From Sulfuricurvum sp. (GTDB lineage Bacteria > Campylobacterota > Campylobacteria > Campylobacterales > Sulfurimonadaceae): DNA of 22,754 nt. Shown here in pieces: positions 17,378 through 22,754 of this stretch. A program made the position numbers and the translations under genes. The first letter of the stretch is position 1. Every line of letters starts with the position of its first letter. The notes beneath the pieces are model-generated. The model made no database searches, was not told the origin of the DNA, and saw only the letters and a list, made by a program, of their open reading frames with translations. Location: positions 1 through 22,754 of the forward strand of contig JAGXHZ010000068.1 in assembly GCA_024635855.1 (NCBI GenBank), read 5' to 3'.

Positions 17378-18296
17378 TCACTGCCAATGCACCTTTATAA
17401 ATCGGCTCATCGATAAATCCATACCGTTCGTTCACAAAACCTGTAATACCACGAGAAGCATGCTCTTGGAAAAGTCGAATAATCTCGTGCGCACGTTCAA
17501 TCTCTGCATCACTGTAAGCAAAAATTTCATGTATCAGTTCCACTTGAGCTGGAGAAATACATCCTTTAGCGTTAAATCCCATTTTTTGTTCCAACTCGAT
17601 CCAATGGCGCAAGCCATCACTATTTTTATACTCTTGATAAACAAAAGAGACGGGTTTAACACCGCAAGCACGAGAGGTAATTAAAAAATGAGAAAGAAGA
17701 TAATGAGCCGTTGGATTATCAGGGGAGAATAAACTCTGCGATAATCCCAAGTCAGCAAAAAGATCAAGGACTCCGAGATAATAGGCTTTGATTCGCGGAC
17801 TAATCGCCAATTCACCTAAGTGCAACCACGCCTCTTTGGTTTCGATGGAGAGATGGATTTCAATCCCTTCATCGATCAGTTCCAAAGCGCGTTTGACATC
17901 TTCAACACTTCTAATTTTTGGGATTCGTATGGCATCGGGCATAAAAGCATTGAGATACACAATCTCCTCTGCTCCCCCCTCATCCAAAGGATTGACTCGA
18001 ACGACCATTTTTTTGTCGCTTATAGGATTCGAAGCGAGTGCCAAGGCGCATAAAACCAATGCATACGGTTTTAATTCAGGACTCACCCCATCTTCGAGGT
18101 TTAACATCAAACACTCAGCCGTTAAGTTGGGAATTTTAACCAAATGTTTTAGATTATGAGTCGAAACCATCATGGCGCTTCGAAAAGAGAGTGTTTTATT
18201 TTGATTTCGGTATACCGGAACGGCTAATTTTTTTAACGATTCTAAGTCTCTATTTTCTAAGAGATTATTTAGATGGGGTGTGTTTCGAAGCGGCAC
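17364..18296 (-). CDS. CitE-like / HpcH-HpaI aldolase family lyase
   Basis: A 310-residue protein of the citrate lyase beta-subunit superfamily. It has the TIM-barrel markers LNLEDGVSPE (65-74), VVRVNP with Arg100, IRIPKIRS (123-130), LSIETKEA with Glu152 and LGVLDLFADLGL with Asp178. Glu152 and Asp178 are the expected Mg ligands. GFNAKGCISPAQVELIHEIF near the C-terminus is also typical. Such enzymes cleave or form acyl-CoA C-C bonds (citryl-, malyl- or methylmalyl-CoA). No citrate lyase alpha or gamma (CitF, CitD) gene is adjacent, so this is a stand-alone homologue with unknown substrate. The start is GTG at 18296, without a clear ribosome site, and lies 32 bases inside the cytochrome gene, suggesting translational coupling. 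Confidence 0.78.
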   Translation of the reverse strand: MPLRNTPHLNNLLENRDLESLKKLAVPVYRNQNKTLSFRSAMMVSTHNLKHLVKIPNLTAECLMLNLEDGVSPELKPYALVLCALALASNPISDKKMVVRVNPLDEGGAEEIVYLNAFMPDAIRIPKIRSVEDVKRALELIDEGIEIHLSIETKEAWLHLGELAISPRIKAYYLGVLDLFADLGLSQSLFSPDNPTAHYLLSHFLITSRACGVKPVSFVYQEYKNSDGLRHWIELEQKMGFNAKGCISPAQVELIHEIFAYSDAEIERAHEIIRLFQEHASRGITGFVNERYGFIDEPIYKGALAVINSR

Positions 18297-18627
18297 GGCG
18301 AAATTCTTTGCGATGAAGATAATAATAGAGGATTTGGATTTCAGTATCGGTGAGATAATAACGAGGCATGCCTACAATCTTACTGTTTACACGATGGTAA
18401 AATTCCGGGAAAGGGATACGATTAATCGGGTTTCCTTGAAATACTTTTACTTCCCCTTTTTCTTTATAGGAAGCGATTTTTCGACCTTCACCTGATTCAC
18501 CGTGGCACATTTGACAGCCAATACCTCTGGGATTGTGATAAAGACCTGCAGCATACTCTTCTTTGGTGATAAATGAGGTTGCACCGTAGACTTGAAAGGC
18601 CATGAATAAGACCAATAATACTTTCAC
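18265..18627 (-). CDS. Small periplasmic monohaem cytochrome c
   Basis: 120 residues. A short signal peptide (hydrophobic 3-14, probable cleavage after Ala16) directs it to the periplasm. One haem site, CQMCH (38-42), and a likely axial methionine, Met87 in IVGMPRYYLTDTEIQ, define a class I cytochrome c. The mature protein is about 100 residues. The start is GTG, with AAAGGGG 4 bases upstream. It overlaps the CitE-like gene by 32 bases and diverges from folD. I recall a small periplasmic protein gene in the same place in Campylobacter jejuni. Its redox partner cannot be inferred from the neighbours. Confidence 0.85.
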   Translation of the reverse strand: MKVLLVLFMAFQVYGATSFITKEEYAAGLYHNPRGIGCQMCHGESGEGRKIASYKEKGEVKVFQGNPINRIPFPEFYHRVNSKIVGMPRYYLTDTEIQILYYYLHRKEFRRAASKHTPSK

Positions 18628-18660
18628 ACCACCCCTTTAACCAACTGTTAGTTATTTATC

Positions 18661-18671
18661 GGTATCATACC
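18661..18671. promoter_or_regulatory. Palindromic GGTATCATACC in the cytochrome/folD divergent gap
   Basis: A perfect 5+1+5 palindrome centred in the 69-base gap. It supplies a -10-like TATCAT for folD (+) and TATGAT for the cytochrome gene (-), so one site may serve as overlapping promoters. It could also be an operator or chance. Confidence 0.35.
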
Positions 18672-18696
18672 CAAAAACTATATTTACGGTGATTAA

Positions 18697-19551
18697 ATGC
18701 AACTACTTGACGGTAAAACCCTCGCCAAAAAAATCGAAGAAAAGGTTTCATTCGAAGCCAAAGAGTTCAAAAAAGCAACAGGACGGGTCCCGGGTTTAGC
18801 GGTTATCCTCGTCGGTCATGATCCCGCAAGTCAAGCGTATGTCGGGATGAAGAAAAAAGCGTGTGATCGTGCAGGATTTTACTCCGTTACGCATGAAATG
18901 CCGGATGACATTTCCCAAGAAGCAATCATTAAAACCATTGAAATGATGAACCAAAACCCAAACATTGATGGTATTTTAATCCAGCTTCCCCTCCCTGCCC
19001 ATATTGATACTACCAAGATTCTTGAAGTCGTTACACCGTCTAAAGATGTTGACGGTTTTCACCCTTTTAATGTAGGGCGTTTGGCTACAGGATTGGACGG
19101 TTTTGTCCCCTGTACACCATTAGGCGTTATGGAACTTTTGAGTGAATACAACATAGACCCTAAAGGGGAAAATGCGGTAATCGTCGGTGCGTCCAATATC
19201 GTCGGTAAGCCCATGGCAGCACTGCTGCTCAATGCCAATGCAACCGTGACGATTACCCATATCCATACCAAAGATTTACGCTCACATACTCTTGGAGCAG
19301 ATATGCTTTTTGTGGGTGCCGGTGTGATCAATCTTATACGTGAAGATATGGTAAGCGAAGGATGTGTAGTAGTTGACATCGGAATCAACCGCGCAGAAGA
19401 TGGTCGTTTAGTGGGAGATGTCGATTTCGACGCGGTTGCCCCTAAAGCATCGTATATCACGCCAGTTCCGGGCGGAGTTGGACCGATGACTATCGCGATG
19501 CTCCTCTCAAATACTCTAAAAGCAGCAAAAAATCATGGAGAAGAAGTTTAA
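18697..19551 (+). CDS. folD: Methylenetetrahydrofolate dehydrogenase/cyclohydrolase
   Basis: 284 residues, the usual FolD length. YVGMKKKACDRAGF (48-61) carries the catalytic Tyr48-x3-Lys52 pair. QLPLP and PSKDVDGFHPFNVGRL form the folate site. The Rossmann part is VIVGASNIVGKPMA, and TPVPGGVGPMTIAML near the C-terminus is the family signature. It interconverts 5,10-methylene-, methenyl- and 10-formyl-tetrahydrofolate with NAD(P), feeding purine and formyl-Met synthesis in the cytosol. GGTGA gives a modest ribosome site. First gene of a tight plus-strand run; the lepB ATG follows its TAA directly. Confidence 0.97.
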   Translation: MQLLDGKTLAKKIEEKVSFEAKEFKKATGRVPGLAVILVGHDPASQAYVGMKKKACDRAGFYSVTHEMPDDISQEAIIKTIEMMNQNPNIDGILIQLPLPAHIDTTKILEVVTPSKDVDGFHPFNVGRLATGLDGFVPCTPLGVMELLSEYNIDPKGENAVIVGASNIVGKPMAALLLNANATVTITHIHTKDLRSHTLGADMLFVGAGVINLIREDMVSEGCVVVDIGINRAEDGRLVGDVDFDAVAPKASYITPVPGGVGPMTIAMLLSNTLKAAKNHGEEV

Positions 19552-20370
19552 ATGAAGATAAAAGCAATGAATGGCCTTCGCAGTGCCTATAAGTTTTCCA
19601 ATTCATGGACAGGGACGATTATTATCGTACTGTTTATCATCTTTTTTATTGCACAGGCATTTAAAATCCCTAGCGGTTCCATGAAAGACTCACTCCTAAT
19701 CGGCGATCATCTGTTTGCGAAAAAGTTTGCTTATGGGATTTCTACGCCTCACATCCCTTTTCTTGAAATTCCCCTTATTCCTGGAACGGATGGACATATT
19801 TTAGATGGTGACACTCCTGAGCGTGGTGACATTGTTATTTTTCGCTATCCGAATGATACGAAAATGCATTACGTCAAGCGATGCGTCGCTTTACCGGGCG
19901 ATGAGCTGTTTTTAGTGGATAAAGTTCTTTATCTGCATCCGCATGAAGGTAATGAATACGCACGAAAAATGTTTGCTAACTATGAATTGGTAGACGTAGA
20001 CGGAAAACTCTGGGTAAAAGATCCTTATATCTTAGAGCATGAGGGAGTTCATCATGATGATCATATCATCGATAATGGTATCTATCCTGCAGAAATATTT
20101 AACACAGCGCCCATTGTCGTTCCTGATGGACAATACTTTATGATGGGTGACAACCGTGACCATTCCAATGACAGCCGTTTTTGGGGAGCTGTCCCATATG
20201 GGCTTATCGAGGGTACGCCGTGGTTTGTCTATTTTAGTATCGACGATAATTATAAAGTGCGATGGGATCGTATTGGTAAAACACCGCATGATTTAGAACA
20301 AGGTGATATTTTAAAACGAGCACAAGATCAACGAATCATTGAAGACGCAAACGATAATGAACTCTACTGA
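19552..20370 (+). CDS. lepB: Signal peptidase I
   Basis: 272 residues. An N-terminal membrane helix (about 20-36) is followed by the catalytic domain on the periplasmic side. Box B is IPSGSMKDSLLIGDH with nucleophile Ser43, box D is MHYVKRCVALPGDE with general base Lys109, and box E is GDNRDHSNDSR (199-209). It removes signal peptides from Sec-exported proteins. There is only one membrane helix, as in non-enteric forms. The ATG abuts the folD stop and its ribosome site GGAG lies inside folD. The following protease gene starts within its last codons. folD-lepB adjacency is also known in Campylobacter. Confidence 0.96.
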   Translation: MKIKAMNGLRSAYKFSNSWTGTIIIVLFIIFFIAQAFKIPSGSMKDSLLIGDHLFAKKFAYGISTPHIPFLEIPLIPGTDGHILDGDTPERGDIVIFRYPNDTKMHYVKRCVALPGDELFLVDKVLYLHPHEGNEYARKMFANYELVDVDGKLWVKDPYILEHEGVHHDDHIIDNGIYPAEIFNTAPIVVPDGQYFMMGDNRDHSNDSRFWGAVPYGLIEGTPWFVYFSIDDNYKVRWDRIGKTPHDLEQGDILKRAQDQRIIEDANDNELY

Positions 20371-21022
20371 TTTTTTGCCTATTATCGCTTCGATTTTAGC
20401 ACTCCTCATCGCTATTATTGGTCATGAGATCATGCACGGTTGGGTTGCGTATAAATATGGCGATCATACAGCAAAAAATGCCGGACGCCTCAATCTTAAT
20501 CCTCTGGTTCATATTGATCCTGTGGGTTCTGTATTGGTTCCTCTTATGACATACTATTTACCGGTACTGCTATTTGGTTCTGCCGGCTTTTTATTCGGAT
20601 GGGCAAAACCTGTCCCTGTCAATATGCAAACCGTCATTCGTAACGGTGGTTACAATGCAGCTATCCAAGTTAGTTTGGCGGGAATCACCTATAATCTTTT
20701 TATAGCAACACTCTTTTCCGTCATTTTGACTACTATGTACACTCCAGAGACAAAAGATAGTTTCTTCATTTTGCTTGCATGGTCATTAGTGCAAATCAAT
20801 GTGGTGCTAGCTGTATTGAATCTCTTGCCAATTCCAGGGTTTGACGGGTCTCATTTTGTGAGTTATCTTGCATTAAAATTTAAGATTTACAAAGTTGCAG
20901 AATTCTTTGCTAAAGCCGAACCTTATGGAATGATTGTTATCATAATCATTTTAATGACGCCGTTAAAAATACCTCTTTTGGTATGGCCTACTCAAACGTT
21001 ATTGCAACTATTACTTAATTAA
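20357..21022 (+). CDS. Site-2 protease family intramembrane metalloprotease (M50)
   Basis: A 221-residue polytopic membrane protein. The zinc motif HEIMH (His23, Glu24, His27) lies in the first helix, and the second motif NLLPIPGFDGSHF supplies Asp163 as third ligand. GRLNLNPLVHIDPVGS (43-58) is typical of the compact S2P subgroup without PDZ domain. About five to six hydrophobic segments are visible. Family members cut substrates within the membrane; the substrate here is unknown. The ATG at 20357 overlaps lepB by 14 bases; an earlier TTG at 20339 is possible but would add an uncharacteristic KTQTI extension. Being paired with signal peptidase I, it may help clear signal-peptide remnants or other membrane stubs, which is speculation. 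Confidence 0.85.
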   Translation: MNSTDFLPIIASILALLIAIIGHEIMHGWVAYKYGDHTAKNAGRLNLNPLVHIDPVGSVLVPLMTYYLPVLLFGSAGFLFGWAKPVPVNMQTVIRNGGYNAAIQVSLAGITYNLFIATLFSVILTTMYTPETKDSFFILLAWSLVQINVVLAVLNLLPIPGFDGSHFVSYLALKFKIYKVAEFFAKAEPYGMIVIIIILMTPLKIPLLVWPTQTLLQLLLN

Positions 21023-21030
21023 GGGAAAAA

Positions 21031-21468
21031 ATGAAATTTTACGTCGCACCGGATCATGCAGGGATTCATCTGAAAGATTTTACTGTTGAAAATCTTCGCT
21101 CCAAAGGACATGAGGTAATCGACCTCGGACCTTTTGACAAAGAGAGAGTTGATTACCCTGACTATGCAGTAAAAGTATGTGAAAATGTTTTATCTGACAG
21201 TGCTTCTCATGGGATTTTGATTTGTGGTTCAGGTATTGGTATGTCTATGGCGGCGAATCGTTTTCATGGTATCCGTGCGGCATTGTGTCATGACGCCTAT
21301 ACCGCTACCGTGGCACGTGGACATAACGATGCAAATGTTCTATGTTTTGGTGAACGTATCGTTGGTTTAGGAGTTGCCGAATCTATATTGGATGCATGGA
21401 TTGCCGGAAAATTTGAGAGTGGTCGGCATTGTGGTCGAATTGACAAAATAGATGCGATTAAGGGATAA
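21031..21468 (+). CDS. rpiB: Ribose-5-phosphate isomerase B
   Basis: 145 residues of the RpiB/LacAB family. APDHAGIHLK (6-15) contains the substrate-binding Asp8-His9. ILICGSGIGMSMAANR (62-77) has catalytic Cys65 and the anion-binding loop, and ARGHNDANVLCFG has His98. It isomerises ribose-5-phosphate and ribulose-5-phosphate in the pentose phosphate pathway. AGGGA precedes the ATG, 8 bases after the protease gene stop. The small interrupted membrane gene follows after 3 bases. Confidence 0.94.
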   Translation: MKFYVAPDHAGIHLKDFTVENLRSKGHEVIDLGPFDKERVDYPDYAVKVCENVLSDSASHGILICGSGIGMSMAANRFHGIRAALCHDAYTATVARGHNDANVLCFGERIVGLGVAESILDAWIAGKFESGRHCGRIDKIDAIKG

Positions 21469-21471
21469 TCA

Positions 21472-21804
21472 ATGTTTTTAGAGTGGTCACTTCTTACTAT
21501 TGTTACACTGGGAGCCCTTGTTTTCTTAGTCAAGATGTTTTATTTTCGAAGCATCACCGTTAAAGAACAGCGTAGCAGTGAAATGATGAAACTGACCCTC
21601 AAAGAAGCATAGATTTTGATTCGAAAGTACCAAATCCAGTTACAACGTGCGCTTGGTAACGTCGATATTTTGAGTGAAGAGCTCAACAATTTGCGCAATG
21701 AAGTCAAAATGCTCAAGCAACGCAACTCAAAACATCGAATCGATACTGACCGCCTCCAAAATAAAATACGAGAACTCGAAGGGCGCATTGATGCACTTAT
21801 TTAA
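21472..21804 (+). pseudogene. Small membrane/coiled-coil gene interrupted by an in-frame amber codon
   Basis: One continuous frame of 111 codons split by TAG at 21610-21612. The first part (46 residues from the ATG at 21472) is a single-helix membrane segment (about 6-22) with a basic flank, ending KLTLKEA. After the TAG the same frame continues for 63 residues as an amphipathic coiled coil, with LQRALGNVDILSEELNNLRN and QNKIRELEGRIDALI. Membrane anchor plus coiled coil looks like one protein of about 110 residues cut by a CAG-to-TAG change. A TTG at 21616, four bases after the TAG, might restart translation of the second part, but no good ribosome site precedes it. It lies tightly between rpiB and apt. 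Function unknown. Confidence 0.65.
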
Positions 21805-21819
21805 TGCCAAAGGAATTAT

Positions 21820-22368
21820 GTGATACTGACGACAGAAGAAAAATTTATTTTAAATAATGCTATTCGTGATATTCCGGATTTTCCAAAACCGGGGATTATT
21901 TTCAAAGATATTACTACTCTCTTGTCAAATAAAGAAGCCTACTCACTCCTTATGAGGCATCTTTATACGCGATACAGCAGTTATGAATTAACCCATGTTG
22001 CGGGTATTGATGCTCGCGGTTTTATTTTTGGAGCTGCCTTGGCTCAAATGCTGGGCGTTGGGTTTGTCCCTATTCGAAAAAAAGGGAAACTCCCGTACAC
22101 CACTGTTTCAGAGAAATACTCATTGGAATACGGTTTTGATGAAGTTGAAATTCATATCGATGCATTTTCACCCATTGAAAATCCTAAAGTTTTACTGATT
22201 GATGATTTGATAGCAACGGGCGGAACAGCGTATGCGGCTGCAAATCTCATCAATAAAGTGGGTGCTGTATGCGTAGAAGCATGTTTTATCATGGGTCTTG
22301 ATTTTCTTGACGGGCAATCTAAACTTAAAAACTTAACCCCTGTTTATACTGTAATTGGAGTAGATTGA
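21820..22368 (+). CDS. apt: Adenine phosphoribosyltransferase
   Basis: 182 residues, usual length. The PRPP-binding motif is [14 protein letters not shown] (124-137), with [12 protein letters not shown] (21-32) and [10 protein letters not shown] (62-71) forming the adenine side. It salvages adenine to AMP using PRPP, in the cytosol. The start is GTG at 21820 with AAGGA 5-6 bases upstream; the overlapping ATG at 21818 runs straight into TGA in its own frame. Its TGA overlaps the trpB ATG by one base, so the two are coupled. Confidence 0.96.
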   Translation: MILTTEEKFILNNAIRDIPDFPKPGIIFKDITTLLSNKEAYSLLMRHLYTRYSSYELTHVAGIDARGFIFGAALAQMLGVGFVPIRKKGKLPYTTVSEKYSLEYGFDEVEIHIDAFSPIENPKVLLIDDLIATGGTAYAAANLINKVGAVCVEACFIMGLDFLDGQSKLKNLTPVYTVIGVD

Positions 22369-22754
22369 TGTACATACCTAAACCCTCCCCTTTTGATCCC
22401 GTTGATGGACATTTTGGAATTTTTGGCGGACAATATGTCCCCGAAACCCTTATGCCTGCCCTTTTGGAACTTGAACAAACGTACAATGAAATTCGTTTTG
22501 ATGAAACCTTTTGGAAAGAGGTAGATGGTTATCTTACCGATTATGTCGGTCGCCCAAGCCCCTTGTATTATGCAGCGAATCTCTCTAAAGAATTGGGGGC
22601 TAAAATCTATCTCAAACGTGAGGATCTTAATCATACCGGTGCGCACAAAGTCAATAATGTCATCGCACAGGGACTTATGGCAAAACGTTTAGGAAAGAAA
22701 AAAGTTATTGCCGAAACAGGAGCAGGACAGCATGGTGTGGCAACGGCTACCATC
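22368..22754 (+). CDS. trpB: Tryptophan synthase beta chain, 5' part
   Basis: The first 129 codons, cut by the window edge. [20 protein letters not shown] (9-28) marks the canonical TrpB1 type. The PLP lysine is Lys94 in [10 protein letters not shown], and Glu116 in [16 protein letters not shown] is the expected catalytic glutamate. TrpB condenses indole with serine, in complex with TrpA. The ATG overlaps the apt stop (TGATG). No other trp gene is visible upstream, so trpB here is not led by trpC or trpF; whether trpA follows is outside the window. Confidence 0.95.
   Translation, partial: MYIPKPSPFDPVDGHFGIFGGQYVPETLMPALLELEQTYNEIRFDETFWKEVDGYLTDYVGRPSPLYYAANLSKELGAKIYLKREDLNHTGAHKVNNVIAQGLMAKRLGKKKVIAETGAGQHGVATATI

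Noticed and set aside
17025..17684. A 219-codon open frame across the TonB-like / CitE-like junction
   Set aside because: It overlaps two motif-supported genes in other frames or strands and shows no recognisable domain.
21472..21804. TAG as a recoded sense codon (for example a changed genetic code)
   Set aside because: recQ and the gene after rpoD end naturally with TAG in this window, so general reassignment is unlikely.

Overview
The window reads as chromosomal DNA of a free-living member of the Campylobacterota (formerly Epsilonproteobacteria), closest in feel to Sulfuricurvum/Sulfurimonas. The support is a short Helicobacter-type adenylate kinase, an AspRS of Helicobacter type, a sigma-80-like RpoD, FlgF/FlgG behind a sigma-54 promoter, and the order hemL / c-type cytochrome / folD / lepB, which I recall from Campylobacter. 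Promoters are typically a good TATAAT -10 box with no clear -35 box, as known in this group. I cannot fix the species from sequence alone.

Layout. 1-591 (-): 5' part of a PoxB-type pyruvate:quinone oxidoreductase. 772-1812 (+): M29-aminopeptidase-like protein, convergent with a soluble CZB chemoreceptor (1821-2915, -). RecQ (2993-4804, -) diverges from aspS (TTG start), which is followed by two different adenylate kinases in tandem (4930-7928, +). A hairpin terminator separates these from flgF-flgG (9586-7957, -). rpoD (9722-11590, +) diverges from flgF and overlaps by one base an unnamed gene with a PAS-like N-terminus. 12277-13596 is an accessory island with a secreted, cysteine-rich Sel1/Hcp-like lipoprotein gene bracketed by an inverted pair of 30-bp palindromic repeats, plus a small MITE-like noncoding segment.

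13597-16405 (-) holds hemL, then an AT-rich MntA-HepT toxin-antitoxin pair with its own promoter, then atpZ and a four-helix membrane protein. 16526-17377 (+) is a TonB-like protein, convergent and overlapping with a CitE-like lyase gene (-), which itself overlaps an upstream monohaem cytochrome c gene. 18697-22754 (+) is a tight run of housekeeping genes: folD, lepB, a site-2 protease, rpiB, a small membrane/coiled-coil gene interrupted by an in-frame amber codon, apt and the start of trpB.

Most of the window is ordinary core genome. I did not find a clearly new multi-gene system. The parts most worth a second look are the amber-interrupted small gene, the tandem adenylate kinases of apparently different origin, the repeat-bracketed Sel1 island, the MntA-HepT insertion between hemL and atpZ, and the AspRS signature predicting indirect Asn-tRNA synthesis.
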